From Phyto melanocephala (taxonomy: Eukaryota; Arthropoda; Insecta; Diptera; Rhinophoridae): a stretch of DNA of 64,000 nt. The notes beneath the pieces are model-generated. The model saw nothing but the letters and a program-made list of their open reading frames with translations, had not been told where the DNA came from and ran no database searches. Positions 1 to 13,400 of the stretch are shown here, in pieces (the stretch's first letter is position 1; the number at the start of each line of letters is the position of its first letter). The position numbers were made by a program, and so were the translations under genes. The stretch spans positions 81,258,997 through 81,322,996 of the forward strand of contig OW799234.1 of the NCBI GenBank assembly GCA_941918925.1, in the 5' to 3' direction.

Positions 1-324
1 AATTGTGTTAAATTATTGTGGAAAAGAGAGATTGTTTTCTATTTGCTTATATTTCGGAAATTTATGGGTCAATTAAGCTAGATTTCAATAGTGGCTTAAC
101 TCCAAATATTTCCAAAGGACTGGTACTATATACAGATCTGAGCATCATGTGGCCGCTTCTCAAAGTTGATTTCAACAGACAGGTGAACTTTGCTCAGTCG
201 ACTTCCCTATTCATAAGCTTTCAAAAAATATATACTTTATGGGATCGGATACAAATATTGTAGGAAATTACCAGCAGAATGACAAAGTTATTTTAGCCGT
301 TACAGAACAGATGAAGGGTATAAT
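1..324 (+). repeat. Family B repeat, 3' part, cut by the window edge
   Basis: Matches the 3' half of the copy at 50801-51510: CAGATCTGAGCATCATG, then GTTGATTTCAACAGACAG, then the tail CTTTATGGGATCGGATAC and an end at GGGTATAA. Noncoding; the open frame at 18-263 is just repeat sequence. Confidence 0.7.
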
Positions 325-2530
325 TATATAAAAAAAATTGCATTAACGCAAAATGTATGAAATTAAAATATTAAGTCACCTCTTCTATTAATAACGAAAC
401 AAAATTATAAATAGCCACGTTTTTCATAAGATTTTTCTTTTTTTAACAATTCAATGAAATATTTATTTGTTCTAATTTAAATTTGTAATAAAGTTTAATT
501 TTGTATTAAATCAAGCACTAACATTTAAACTTATATTAGCGCAAAATAAAATTTTCTAACTGGCAGTTAAAGTAGTGGTTAAACTCTACTTGAACTTGGT
601 GGGGGATATAACACTTAAATCTCATAAATTTACTTACTCAAGAAAAAAAACTTTATCTATTTATGAAAGTACGTATATTTAACAACATCAGCTTAAGGAC
701 ACACCACTTATACACATTGTCAGTATTATTTCGATATCAAGATAACGAACGGGTTTTAGAAAAATAAATTATTATAGTTTGGTTTGTCCATTGTCAATAG
801 CGTTCCCTTTGAAAATTCTTTAATGACATTTTTCTTATTTTCAAGTTTGCTTTCCTTTTTTAGGTTTTCCATGATTTTTGTTTTTCTTTTATCAACAAAC
901 TTCTTCTTGTATTTATAAACTTCAATATGAAGTTGGACACTCACAGATTTTTCTTTTCATTTTAAATATTTTTTTTTTTTGACTTGTGGTAGAAATAGTT
1001 TTTGATTTTGTTGTTAACAGCGAATTTTATGAACAGTTAAAATAACAACAATTTAAATATATTTTCATATTAAGCCTTAAACTCATGAAAAAAATTAAAT
1101 GTATTTGAAATATATTTTATGAAAATTTTGTATAAAAAATTTAAAATAAAATACATTCAATACATCAAACTCATTTCAAGTTTTTTGAATATGTGGGTAA
1201 ATATCTAAATTCGAAATTATTTACTTAATCCATGTGTCAAAACTGTTGCCTTTTATATTGTACCTCTAACCTAAACATTAAGTAGCATTTTACTAACTAA
1301 TTCGCACAATAATATATTTATTTCTTAAATGCATCTGATAAATTCACAAGAAGTACTACCATGTCGTATTGTCACAGTATTATAATTTCCAAAATTTAAA
1401 AATGATTAATGAGTATTTTATTGTTTATAGTAAAATTATTAACCCATTAAAAAAATTTAAAAAATTAGAACACATCTTGAATGTGAATTCAAAAAAAAAT
1501 ATTTTTTTTTTATTTCAAGGCAAATTAGTAAAATAGAAATTGTATTTTCAATACCCATTAACGCTTCATTTCAATCAGTACATTTTACTAAGTAAATAGA
1601 ACTAATTTTTTAAAAGACCAGTATGAAGATATGATTAAAGGATGACACAAGAAACATGTATGAATGTGTAAAAAATAACTTGAAATACACTTCAGGACAC
1701 TACCCTTTGTCAGAACGGAGCTGAGAAGATATATATACTATAGCATACAAACTTTCATAAATGTATATAAAATACAGGGATGTCCTTATTGTTAGTGGAG
1801 ACTTTTCACCGGCAATTGAAACAAAAGAAATGTTTTGGTTAAGAAATTTTTTATATTTGATACTAGCCAAGCCCGGCGCGCGAGTTACATATACAAATCC
1901 CTCTATACACACATATATACGAAATGACCCTATAGATGATTTTTTAAATAAAATACAAAACATAAATAAGTAATGAAAAGTAATGTAAAACTCATTTCCT
2001 GTTTGTTTAAAGAAATTAAAACAAAATTTATAAATCAGACCTATTTTTCGGTCGTAATTCCAAGAATTGCAACAGCCAAAATTAAAATAATAATTTGTTT
2101 AATAAATTATATGTAAATCTATTGTATCAGCAAATTTAACAATAATGCGCTTCCGCTCCAATAAGAGTTCATTTAATTCCAGACATTTTTCGTAAGAATT
2201 GTTTTCGACAAATAAATTAAACAAAGAATTACAAATCAATAAACTGCAAGTTGGCAATTTATTAACTTTAATAATTTTAACCAATCAAAATTATGCTAAT
2301 ACAATGGATAATAAAAATAATAACAGTATAAACAAGAAAAATAGAATTGTAAGACTCAGTCTTAGTTTCCCCATTAAGTGTTTAAGTCAAGTGTTTTTAA
2401 ATAAAGATAATTTTTGTCGTAACAGAAAAGAATAAACGGTTTTTTTATTTTTAATTAAAATCGAATCCGGTTATTTAAATCGCGTTGCTACGCCACTTAA
2501 TGAATAAAAATGCATTTTGAGTTTTAATTG
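325..2530. other. AT-rich intergenic DNA, no supported gene
   Basis: Short open frames occur (756-944 minus, 1700-1973 on both strands, 2199-2435 plus), none with a recognisable domain or codon bias. I see no tRNA or clear transposon end here. Confidence 0.6.
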
Positions 2531-2730
2531 AATATCAAGTGCAAGAAGCTAAAAATTATTTTTTTATGGGCGTGGTACTGCCCACTTTTCTTATCACGAA
2601 ATTATATAGTCATGACAGCTCAATATGTGTGCAAAGTTTCAGTAAAATCTGTGAAGTTCAATTAGCTGAAAATGATAACTTATTTTTTATGGGCGTAGAA
2701 CCGCCCACTTTTTACCACCCATAAACACTC
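2531..2730 (+). repeat. Two 117-bp-spaced modules with CCCACTTTT
   Basis: TATGGGCGTGGTACTGCCCA at about 2566 recurs as TATGGGCGTAGAACCGCCCA at about 2688. The pattern resembles the GTGGGCGT modules inside family A repeats. Noncoding. Confidence 0.6.
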
Positions 2731-2869
2731 CCTGGAATGGCTTTGTCATTTGTTTGTAATTTCTACAATATTTATTTCTGATCCCATAAGAAAATCCCTC
2801 TGTTCGTCTTTCTATGTAATGCTTAAAATAAATTTTAAGAAGCCCCCACATGTAGGGCAGATCTGCATG

Positions 2870-3645
2870 AGGTGTTAATCATTTGTAAGCATTTTGTATC
2901 GAATCACCAGCAAAATCGCACCAGATTTTTTCAAATTTGTTTTCAGAAGTCGAATGTCGTATAGACCTGTTTGTTACTATTTCTAAATATGATATGACTC
3001 TAGGACTTTTTGTTTTAAACAAATCGGTCTCAAATCAACGAAGTTATAGGCAAAAATAATTAAGAAAAAATATGTTTTTTCATATATATTAGATTCATAA
3101 AGTTTTTAATAGATTTTTAACAAGGCTAAAGGTATCAAATTGCAAACCGTAGTCTCGTAAATTATTGCTGCTAATATCGAAAAAATAGTTATTAATTTAA
3201 CATCAGTGTTTTTCTTAGAATTTACAAATGAAAATCAACCAAGAGCATCAATATGGCTATTGAATAAAAGAACTTCATTAGAAAAATATAAAAAAATAAA
3301 ATCCAAGATGACCGCCACTGTAGAATAGCGTATAACAAATTTGTTTATGGGTCAAATCTAGTAATTGAAAATTTACTTCCTTTAACCCCGTTAACATAAA
3401 TATCAAATGAAATAACTTGACCGGTATAATACAATAAACTATAAAAAGGTTCAAATCAAAAGTGGAGTCATAAAAAAAATGGTGGATGTATAGATCGAAC
3501 AGAGTTGTTACGAATTTGGCTACTTCAAAATCAAAAATAGCATCGGAAAAAATTAAGCAAAATGGCGTATGACATTAAATATGAAATCTAGGCTACTCTA
3601 CGATAAGGTCGTTATGCCTATGTACATGATGGTGAAGGGTATTAT
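2870..3645 (-). repeat. Family C repeat
   Basis: Read on the minus strand this stretch parallels 46230-46870 on the plus strand. Shared landmarks are a GACCGATTTGT-like block, TAGAGTCATATCA, AAATAGTAACAA, GTCAAG followed by a GGGGTTAA-type block, and a CCATCTTGGATTTT phrase. Similarity is moderate, so both copies are old. No coding content. Confidence 0.55.
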
Positions 3646-3875
3646 CAGATTCAGAACAGATGCATATAGTACATCTACATATTTTATTCTATTTTACATA
3701 ATTTGAGATTTTTTGTACTTGTTTTCAATTTAATAAAAAAAAATCGTTTTCGTAATTTAGGCAGAACAGTTGAGTTAATTAAAGTTTTATTAAATTAGAT
3801 ACATTAATTTTTTTTTATTTTGTTTTAAAAGATTTGACTTAAAATAAAAGAAATTATAATACCAAAATGATTAAC

Positions 3876-4571
3876 AACAAGTAAGAGTACTATATTGGGC
3901 TGTGCCGAATCTTTTATACCCACCACCAATTTTGTGTACTTTTAAAGCACAAAATGTATTTGTTTGTTATTAACAGTAATCGCTATGGAATAATATCTTT
4001 ATACTAAAATATGTATCACTTTCTTTGTATAACTTCGATATGCTAGTAAAATGTTGTCGTAAATTTAGTATTTCAATGAAAATGGGCTTATTCTTCCAAA
4101 AACTTTGTCCATAGGGAAATTATATGAATTTGAGATAAAGCGTTATATGGAAGGAAGGCGTTAAAGTGGGCGTGTCACTTTCATTTTCTGGCATAAGAAT
4201 GACATTGACTAGAAGGCTATATGTTCGAAATTCCATCATCATACTGCTTATTTTGTCGGTCTTATAAGCTTTTAAATTTCATTATCAGCAGTACGTGAAA
4301 AGTGGGCATTATAATAGGCGTATCGAAACAGTTTCTGCTTATAAGTTCAACTAAGATATTTCAATAAAGAGTCCTTTGTTCTTCCAAAATCTTTGTCCGA
4401 CCTCTATGGTGCTTTGAATAGACGGACAGACATAGCTAGATCGTCATCAAATCAAACCCCGTTTCAGAATATATATACTTTTTGGAGTCCAAAATTGATA
4501 TTTCGATGAGTTACAAACGGAATGACAAGATGAATATACCCCCACAATTTTTTTGGTGGCGGGTATAAAAA
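3876..4571 (+). repeat. Family A repeat, short copy without nested mariner (A1)
   Basis: Begins AACAAGTAAGAG, then a hairpin like ATTCGGCTGTGCCGAAT (here with one G change), then TATACCCACCACCAA, and ends TTGGTGGCGGGTATAAAAA. The inner ends are inverted copies of each other (one mismatch in 15). About 700 bp. It has the empty site (TA at 4028-4029) where copies A2 and A3 carry a mariner. Includes the tail block GACGGACAGACATAGCTAGA. Confidence 0.8.
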
Positions 4572-6599
4572 TATTTCTTTAAAATGTGTTACAAGTCGAA
4601 GGACAATATCAATCTGCCTTCTCTTAAGATGATGAATATACTTTTGACAGGAATGGGAAAGAAAAATCCTGCATTTGTCTTCGTCTTTCTGTTGAATAAG
4701 TAACTGTTGAACTGCAATGATGCAACAACCGGTAGTAAAAGCAAACCCAATACATACAACAAACAGCCAGTGGTTTTGTATTGTGGCTGTAGAAGTACGA
4801 GTATTTCTAGTTGCAGTAGCATCATCCGAAATTCAATATTTTTTCCTCACTGTCTCTTATATTGATCCTTAAAACTAAACTAGAGAAAAAACAGTAAATA
4901 GAAAATCATTGTCCAATATTTTTGGTATGTTGTACAATTTTCTTTTATTTATTTTTGGATTCTTTTGTATATCCCTTGTTTTTGTAAACTGAATTACCAT
5001 CATGCCAGATATGGATTTCAGTTTGGAAGTACGAAAAAAAATATATTTAATATATATTTGTAAAGACTCTGTGCATTCGTTTTTGGGAGTTTGCATGTTA
5101 ATAAACCTTTTTTTTTAATAGTGCACAACTTGACATATAAATCGTTTAAGTTTGATTTGCTGAAATTGAAAAACTATGGGCTGTTTGTCTCTTTCGATAT
5201 CAACGAAGAGTGTAGTAGTTTAAATTTGCTTTGATATTTTTTTATATTTGTCTTTTTTTTTAAGTTTTGTCCATTCAACCATCTATTGTTTTGCATACTT
5301 TTCTGCAGCTGAGCAGATGGCAAATAAATTTTATTAAAACTCTATCAACAGTTGGTAAATATACATACATATCGATGGCTTAATATTAAAAAGGTGTATC
5401 TAGATTTTTAACGAAATCGTGATAACGATTTCTGGTAGTCCACATAAGAATGCATCACACCTAGGCACGGTTGAAAATAGTGAATTTATGGAAACATAAA
5501 AAAGCTCTACCTTATTTCATTCTGTTAAATTTTATTCAGTTTCTGGCGTTTTCTGTAAAGTAATAAAAACTCGAGATACGCCCTTTTTGTATGAAGCCAT
5601 CTATATTGAAAATACATGTTTTGTAGTCAGTCACTAATAAAAATCTGGCCAAAAAATATTGTAAATAATCATTCTTCACCATTGATGTTTATTTTAAACA
5701 AGTATTTAAGGTTGTAAAATTTTTTTAAACATTTTACACATTTATAGTTTCAGCTTTAAATATTTTAAACAATACACATACATATTTATAATTTTTTTTT
5801 TGTTATTTAATTTAGAAATATTTTGTTTAAGTTATAAATTAATTGAACCTGTTTTCAATCTTCAAAAAGGCCGATAGTCATCTAAAACTCAATTAAAGTT
5901 CCAATCCGCACCGCTAAAGTTATTTTGCATACTGAATGAACTTCTAAAATCTGCATAGTACATACAGTCTGTAATTATTTTTAAATTATGACACTCCGAC
6001 ACCACATCCACATTTCCAAGTCTCAGAGCGACTTCTATGATCATTGGCGTAGCTTACAATTTTTTTTGGGGTGGCAAAAGCTTTAAATTTTTTTTCTTGG
6101 GCAAATATTAAACTGAGTTATTTTATATATATATTTTATGCAAATAGTTCATTTTTTAAATTTCTTGGGGCTTTTATTGCACCCTATTTTCGCCAATTTT
6201 TACGATACAAGAATATATTAAGCCATGTCTCTATACGTTGTAATAGGATGCCTAACCTTTTTCACTGTATATCTCTAATAACACGTTCTTACCTTAAGGT
6301 CAAATTATCCATTTATGAGTATTTTGTCTTTCAAATATGAACACAAAGTGAAAGCCTCTATTTGGCTTAAATAGTAAAAGCTTGTCGTATTAATTATCAA
6401 ACCGAATCGCTTCTGCAAAAACCGGCATATATTTAACTAGATCGATGACAGTAACTTTAAATACCCTTATTTTATTGTTTAACTTGGTTGGTTGATTATC
6501 GTGGTGATTCACTACGTGCGAACTCTCAAGTGGAGTCTGTATGACACACATAACTCGCCACATCTTGGTGTCTCTCAAAATAAGTTAATGAGGGGGAAA
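4572..6599. other. Intergenic, no supported gene
   Basis: AT-rich DNA with short frames on both strands and no domain, splice pattern or inverted ends that I could tie to a family. Confidence 0.55.
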
Positions 6600-7240
6600 G
6601 TTAGTCATTCAGTCTGATTTCAAATATTTCAAAGGAGTTATCCAGTATCTCTTGACAGCTAAGGCAGAACATTCGCCGAGAAGGTGTAAAACCGCTTCCT
6701 CCTTCTCTAGGTCCATGCAGCCACAATGGTTGATCGAGTGAAGTCCTAGTCGTGGTGCATGTTTTTTTAACATCCAGTGATCTGCCAATAGCGCCAACAA
6801 CCTTAAGATTTCCTTCTGTAGTAAGTTGCGATCTGCGCCTTGTATCAAAGCAGGGTCACGTTAGTCTGGTCACACGTGATTGCGAATGCATTCTAGTTGG
6901 AGGCTCCCAAATCAAATCCTGCATTGATTGAGTAATTTAGTTGTAGATATGTACGACCTGAGTGACAAAAGTGCCACCTGACTGTCACAAAAATACCAAT
7001 ATTCCCGTAAATATTTTTGTCATTCAGTATCATATATACATGCCTCCTAGTTAGTAAATAATTATTTGGAAGATGGTAAGAGAACTCTATCACTAGTTTG
7101 CAAAAGAAGTTTCCAAGCCCACAGCCTATCTTAAAACCGTTGGTGTAGCTACTGATGTCAAGGCGCCCACTCAGTCCTGGAATCCTAAACGCCCTGTCAA
7201 AATCCATAAAAGGGGGTGACATAATCAGAAGGATGTATAA
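6600..7240 (-). pseudogene. Decayed non-LTR retrotransposon, RNase H and zinc-knuckle end
   Basis: Minus strand. Frame 7222-6893 holds YTNGFKIGCGLGNFF and SYHLPNNY, a worn RNase H start (YTDGSK normally). Frame 6848-6609 holds a DHWMLKKHAPRLGL block and CGCMDLEKEEAVLHLLGECSA, a cysteine/histidine knuckle typical of I/LOA-type elements. Several frameshifts and stops lie between. 5' truncated. Clade assignment is tentative. Confidence 0.65.
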
Positions 7241-7264
7241 CTTGCATATATGACAATGTCAGAA

Positions 7265-7748
7265 AAAAATCTAGGTGAATTTAATTTATTTTATTTATTT
7301 ATTGCCTCCTTGCACAACAAGACGAAGTCTTATAATTATAGTGCAGGAATTTAAAATTGTACAAATAATTTTCCAAAAACAAATAAAAATTAAATACAAA
7401 ATAACATAAAATAAATTAAACTCTACTTAATTTCAAACAATAAAAATACCTTTAAACAAAATTAAAAAAATATTTTAACAAAATTATTTAAACTAACCTT
7501 TTAACGTTTAAGCGCAATAATTCAATAGAAATTTTTTAAAATTAATTGCGTTGCTATTTGTTTGTTGATTGTATGGAAGAGTATTCCAAAGACGAAATTG
7601 AAATTTATTGAAACAAAATATTTTTAAAAAAATTAAAATAAGTTTGGTCGACTAAAAAGTTTTAAAACAAAATTTTAAATATATAACACAATTACGCGAT
7701 ATATAAAAGTCGAAACAGCAGAAAATAGTTACAGTTTATAAATATATA
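7265..7748 (-). pseudogene. 3' end of a second non-LTR retrotransposon
   Basis: Minus strand. Near 7610-7510 it reads NFHFRLWNTLPYNQQTN, the FRLWNSLP-type C-terminus of Jockey/CR1-like reverse transcriptases, followed by a short UTR and a TAAATAAATAAAATAAA tail ending near 7268. It directly abuts the RNase H fragment on the same strand. Confidence 0.6.
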
Positions 7749-7865
7749 GGGCCGTATTCATAAAAAATATTTTAGGTTTATTAAAGGCTTATTTGACAGA
7801 TATTGTAGAGAAATTGGTCAAATAAGCCTTCAATAAACCTAAAATATTTTTTATGAATACGGCCC
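7749..7865. mobile_element. 117-bp hairpin MITE with 49-bp arms
   Basis: Left arm 7749-7797 and right arm 7817-7865 are inverted copies with one mismatch, separated by a 19-bp spacer. Ends are GGGCCGTATTCAT / ATGAATACGGCCC. ATA lies on both sides, a possible target duplication. Degraded relatives lie at 42670-42792 and 28495-28567. A transcript would fold into a near-perfect hairpin. Confidence 0.85.
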
Positions 7866-10800
7866 ATAATCTTTATTTGATTGACCTATTAAAATGAACT
7901 AAAAACTAATATATTCAAGTTTACTGAAAATACCAAAAATTTCACAGAATTTATTTTTAAAATCCTTGTACACTAAAAGCTCTTAGTAAATGTCAAATAA
8001 AAATGAAAACATGTTTGCTGTAAACTTTAACAGAGCAAGATGAATTCTTTATCACTTAAATCTTCAAACCAATCTTTGACATCAGTGACATCGTTTTTTA
8101 GGTTACAAGACCATCACTGCAAATACCAAATTTCCAGTGTGGTCCACAAAGATTTTACATGCCACATAAAATAATAAACAATAGCTAAAAAAAAGTTATA
8201 CTTCTTAAACGAATAAGCAGAAAAAAATACACGGCGAAAATAATAATAAAAAAAATAGTGACATTTAAAAAAATATATAATACGCTTATAATGGATGTAG
8301 TTGGAGTGCGTGTTGGTTGCAGATTACAACGCGTTGATAACAAAACGCAGTAAGAAGAAGATAATATGAACAATATTCTAGCATTTACAAGATCCCAATA
8401 CATTTAATCCTTTATTTATTCATGTTCAGGATCTACATACAATGCCATTATGATACCTTGTAAAATGTTAAAGAGATCCATACAAATATTTTTTAAACAA
8501 ATAGCTGCATACACACAACTATGGCTTTGCTTAAGTGTAAATATGTTTCATTAACACTCATACACACTAAGTGAAAAAAGTAAGTTTACGAAATTAAGAC
8601 TAATGATTCTTTGTTACTTTAAAAAGATATTGGAATATTGCCATGGCAATCACGGTCATAACATTGTGGAATTTTTTATGGGTTTAATCGATTTGATCTG
8701 GAAATACTTATTCTTAAAGAAGTAAGAAAATATTATTTATTAAGATCGATGGCATGATATAGAGGAATCTTCCCAATTGCAATACTTTCTGGAAATTAAT
8801 AATTAATTAATTATAATACACATGTCACGGTATTAATGACATTCAAGATTTCATTGTTCAGTGTCTATCACCTAGATGGACATATAAAATTGAAAATTAA
8901 AATACAACCTTGCTTTCAATAATTCCAGCCAAAGGATGGATATTGAAAGCATAACGAAAATGTATTACGAACATAGAAGAATATGAACATGTTGAATACT
9001 TTGACTCACTAATTTAAATTTCATAGAATTGTAAAAGATATACAGGAATTTTTAATTACATAGTAGTATACCGATAAAGAGTGCTGATGATGAAATAGTA
9101 GCTGGTTTCGAAAATGCATTCCACTCGGCTAATGTCGGAAATAATTTTAAGAATATTCCTAAAAATGATGAAATTAAATATAAAATAAATGAACTTAAGC
9201 CAGAATAAAAATGATTCACATCAAAATTAAAATTAAAAATATTTAAAAACAATATTTTGGAATCTATTAAAGTAACCTGGATCCTTTGCTGGATATAAGA
9301 AAGTTTTTTTGGGTTTTTTTTGTACCACATCCCCTCCTCTGTTGCTGTCGAATTTAAACCAGCAAAAGTGAAATAATACAATACAAAAAATCTAAAGCCC
9401 ATCATAATAATAGTTCTGCAGATATGACAAAAAATTTATTTTCTCTGTATGGGGGCATCGAATCTCCTCATTTGATCCTACTTACTGGCACGAATTTTAC
9501 AATTTTTTTTTTTAAATTTTTATTACCAGGATTAAAAGCTCTTACTTTTGTTGCTTCTAAAATAAGTCATACAATGAGTTTTCTGTATCCGGGGTATCAC
9601 TTCCCTGCCCCAGTCCTTTTGATTTTTTGTTGAAAAAAGTCAAATGGGATAAAATTTAAATGTAAAAAAATTTTAAGACTATAAATGTAATAATTTGCTA
9701 GATATCTCACTCATAAAGTGTACTTTTTAAGATGCCACTCCAATTATTCTTTGACAGGTTAATAATATAAGAGTCTGCATGAATTTTGAAGACTTTAGGT
9801 AGTACAGTACTTTAGATATGTATGTAGCAAAAATTATTAATTTTGCATGAAAGGTGGGTGCCATTCCCACTTCAAATTTAAATAAAAAAATATCCTTAGG
9901 AACAATTCTCAAGCTTTATACATTATTTTAAAAAATTGCACAAATCGGTCAACCGTTCTCCGATTTTAAAAAGTAAGCGTAAAAGTAGGCATAGTCAATT
10001 AATATTTCCGTAAAAACTTAAGCTGGTTTATTGGAAAATATTTGAAAAAAATTAGCAAAATCGTTGCAGCAGTCTTTAAGTAATGCTATTACCAAAGAAC
10101 GACATTTGACGAATGATTATTTAAAAGTATAGGTAATATGTAAATTTTTAAATTTTTGACAGTTACACAAAACAAGTTTTTATATATAAAACAAATCATA
10201 GAAAATCTTTGAAAGTTTGTGTTGTTTGGTGAGTATTTTAATAGCGACCAGATTCTTAAATCATTTGCAAAAGTTATAAAAAAAATTATATGAAGCATGA
10301 TTTTATTACATGTACGTCTGGTTCATATTGGCTTTACTAGGATTTTAATTATAATGATCATCATGAAATTTGTAGAAGTGTTATATTACTTCTTCTAATC
10401 AAATTATTCTCTTACTTCTTAACTTTAGAACACAATGGACCTTATAGGTGTGCAAGTGTGGGTGTTGGAGGTATTTCTTGATGCTGCACGCCCCCTTCCT
10501 AATAAAAAGATTTGTGATCTTATTTGTAATCAATTTTAAAATATATTGTATTGATATGTAAACTTAAAAATTGTTTACGAATAGATGGTTAAAATGTATT
10601 TTTATATTATCGGAACTTACTCTTTGTTGCAAATTTTCTATGAAAATTGTGCTGAAGATATTTTTATATTTTTAAACAAAATATATTTTTTTTAACTGCA
10701 ATTTGATTTAAATATGCAAAAATAAAAATCAGTACAAATTAATCTTGCAATAGCTACAGTTGACTCAATAATTATAATGAGGGTTTGTAATTTGTTAAAA

Positions 10801-11198
10801 GTTTTTGGAAAAAATATATATATTTATTTATTTTTATTTTATTTTTTTAAATTAAGACACAGAACTTAAGTTTTTAATAAACCTTTAAAATCAGCTGGTG
10901 CTATAAATTTATCTGTATTTCAGAAAAACCACTTACGTCTTATAAAAAGAATTTAGTTAAGATTTCCATTAATTGCAAATATGCTACCAAGAGTAATTTC
11001 CGCTATTATATAGCATAGTTACTTTCTTTTATCAGGAATATGCAGCCTTGTTCCCCAGATTTCTTATTTCGTAACATAGTAATGTGAAATTTCACTGGTT
11101 TAACAAATTACTAAACTGTTCACCTACGTACCGAAAAAAGTCTAAGTTAATGCCAAATTTCATAAAATTGCTTTGAAACTAAGATCATTCGTTAGAAC
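7866..11198. other. Intergenic with a small duplicated block
   Basis: Mostly AT-rich with no supported gene. Contains the block 9072-9225 described separately and scattered phrases such as GGTGGGTGCCATTCCCAC (near 9852) that resemble family A modules. The 117-residue minus-strand frame at 9052-9405 is antisense to that block and has no domain. Confidence 0.5.
9072..9225 (+). repeat. Block duplicated at 24716-24870, possibly coding
   Basis: Sixty bases match 24716-24776 with two changes. In the plus frame both copies read (S/N)ADDEIVAGFENAFHSANV; one of the differences is silent. Here the frame runs on about 26 codons and stops after NELKPE; the other copy has a matching YELKPE-stop further on. 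I do not recognise the protein. It could be a duplicated terminal exon or part of a transposon. Confidence 0.45.
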
Positions 11199-11200
11199 TA

Positions 11201-12005
11201 CATTCAAATCCCAATAGTTCGCACTCCTATAAATCGTAATTCCCGATAATTCGTAATGAACAGTCGGTCCCTTAAAAAAATCTCGTTAATTCGTAAAATG
11301 TCCATACATTTTGGTCCCCTCGCTAAGGCGTTATATAGAAAGTGCTGACGACGACAACGATGGCAACAACAAAGTTCCCTTAATGAGGAATAATGATGCT
11401 AATTGACAAATAAGAAATTAAGATTTTATATGACAGTCTGTCCATCTGTCTGTGAGTATGTTGAAATCAACTTTTTAAGGCCTCCAGAAATCTTTAAGAC
11501 TGACGTAAGGTGTGAAAATATCAGAAATATTTGGAAACAGATCGGTATTGAAAATAAGAAAAATTGGTTTTTAAACAAATGAGATATGATTAAAAAACCT
11601 AGACCACCTCGGCTTTTCACACCAATACAAACTGTATGTACGCAGGTTCGAAACCTAGTTGAAACAAAAAAAATGTATGGCATTTGTGAAGGGTGTATAA
11701 GATTTGGAATGGTTGAATATAGCACTATTACTTGTTATTTTATTGTTTTCTGTTAGCTATTAAAATTATACGTATTTTACGCTAAGTAAATGAATTTTCT
11801 ATTTTATTTGATGTATATATTTTGTATTTTATTTTTAACTATTGTTTTTTGTATTTGTTTTTATCGTTTTAGTAAATAAATTAAAAAACCCCGGTAAATA
11901 TTTTATTTAAACCCCGTTATATCGAAAGCCCGCTAAATTGAAAATCCCTATAATTCGCAAGAAATAACCGATCTTTTGCGATTACGAATTATCGGGATTT
12001 GACTG
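11201..12005. mobile_element. Pogo-type nonautonomous element with nested repeat
   Basis: Left end CATTCAAATCCCAATAGTTC and right end (reverse complement) CAGTCAAATCCCGATAATTC, each flanked by TA (11199-11200 and 12006-12007). CA(G/T)-type ends with a TA duplication fit the pogo/Tc1-mariner group. Subterminal ATAATTCGTAA-like words recur. No transposase. A family B fragment sits inside at 11426-11737. Confidence 0.75.
11426..11737 (-). repeat. Family B repeat (B2) inside the pogo-type element
   Basis: Minus-strand copy. Reading in reverse it starts AACAAGTAATAGTGCTATAT and carries the CGAGGTGGTCTAGG and GATTTCAACATACTC landmarks seen at 48504-49152. The 3' part is missing. Confidence 0.75.
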
Positions 12006-12880
12006 TATTTTAAACATTATTTCAGTGGGTTATGAAGAGATGTCTTTGGTATTTTGTATTTTTATAATTTTTATTATACAAGTTTTTCCGTGCCTCTGTT
12101 TTTTTAATTACCAACTAAATATTGTTGTTTACAATACATTGAAGTTTTTTTTTAAGTTGTGTTTGGTATATCTTAAATTATTTTTTATATCATTAAAAGA
12201 CAATCTGGTGTTGTCCGTCTGTCTGCACAATTTAGTTCGATCAAAACATTAAATCTATGAAATAATTATTAAAAATACTCGAAATTGACAATACAAAAAT
12301 TTATGAATTGCAATATATATAAGAGTAGGTTGTTGACCAGTTATAGAAAAAGATCCGATAGAGCTAAGTGGAAGGATGCAGACCAACGACATTTCTTAGG
12401 TATATTTCCGTAAGTTAATAAACATCGTTGAACATTTTTTAAAGCCATCAATAGAAAAGGAGCTTAGGATCAATAACGATGAAAATTTATTTCACAGTTG
12501 TTTTATTTAGTTTAAAGTTCGTTAGAAATGCTTATACAATACTATTTACAATATAGTAAATGGATGTTTTTAGCCAACATTACACCAATAGCAAAAAGTT
12601 AATGTGAAACGATTTCTTTTGCGCTTACCTACATATAAAGTGTATGGATAGATTTTTATATTTTCTTTATGCTTTTAGGTTTTGTATTAATAATGGACTG
12701 TATCCAATTAAAAATTAATAAACATTGGTGTGACAGGCTAAAAAAGTTAAAAAAGCCCAAACCATAACAGTTATATAAAGGGTCCGCCATCTTACGTTTT
12801 TTTTTTCAACTAGTGCTTATTTCATGAATGGTAAAACTTAGCTCATGTCTGATTTGACAGATAATTTATTTTATCCTTCT
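12006..12880. other. Intergenic, no supported gene
   Basis: AT-rich with one 75-residue hydrophobic frame (12025-12252) that has no family signature and is probably chance. Confidence 0.5.
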
Positions 12881-12884
12881 GCTG

Positions 12885-13400
12885 AACGAATATGGTTGAA
12901 GCCAACTGACCATCCAATGCGTTAAGTGGTCCTACGATCGACTTACAGAAGATGCCGATTTTGCCAAAAAAAAGTCATCTTTTCAGATGAAGCTCATTTT
13001 GATCTTGGCTGGTATGTAAACAAGCAAAATTGTCGCACGCATACATTGAAAAGCCGATACACCCAAAACGAATCACTGTTTGGTGCGGATTTTGGTCCAG
13101 AGGCGTAATTGGGCCATTTTCTTCGAAAATGAGCAAGGGGTGGCCGAGTCAATGGCGATCGTTATCGGGCATGTTGAACAAATTTTTGTTCACAAAAATT
13201 GAAGAGGAGAAAATTGGCAACATTTGGTTTCAACAGGACGGCGCTACGTGCCACACTGCCAAAGCACAGTAGTTTTTTTTTATATCATTTTCAAAAAAAA
13301 AAGTTATTTGGCGGACACTTTACGTACGCCCTACTAATTGTTCCACTAATAAAAACCATAGGATCAATTCCGTTAAAAAATCGAATTCATTAGGTTCTTA
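12885..13400 (+). pseudogene. Decayed mariner-type transposase
   Basis: Reads WLKPTDHPMR, then a frameshift, then KKVIFSDEAHFDLGWYVNKQ (first catalytic Asp) in frame 12926-13108. Frame 13030-13272 continues with EKPIHPKRITVWCGFW, GVIGPF, NKFLFTKIEEE and IWFQQDGATCHTA (second Asp). The C-terminal third is lost after 13272. Same broad group as the 44.3-kb element. Confidence 0.85.

Noticed and set aside
1700..1973. Overlapping frames on both strands
   Set aside because: Mirror frames over the same bases, no domain, no splice context.
9052..9405. 117-residue minus-strand frame
   Set aside because: Antisense to the duplicated ADDEIVAGF block; hydrophobic, no family match, and not kept in the second copy.
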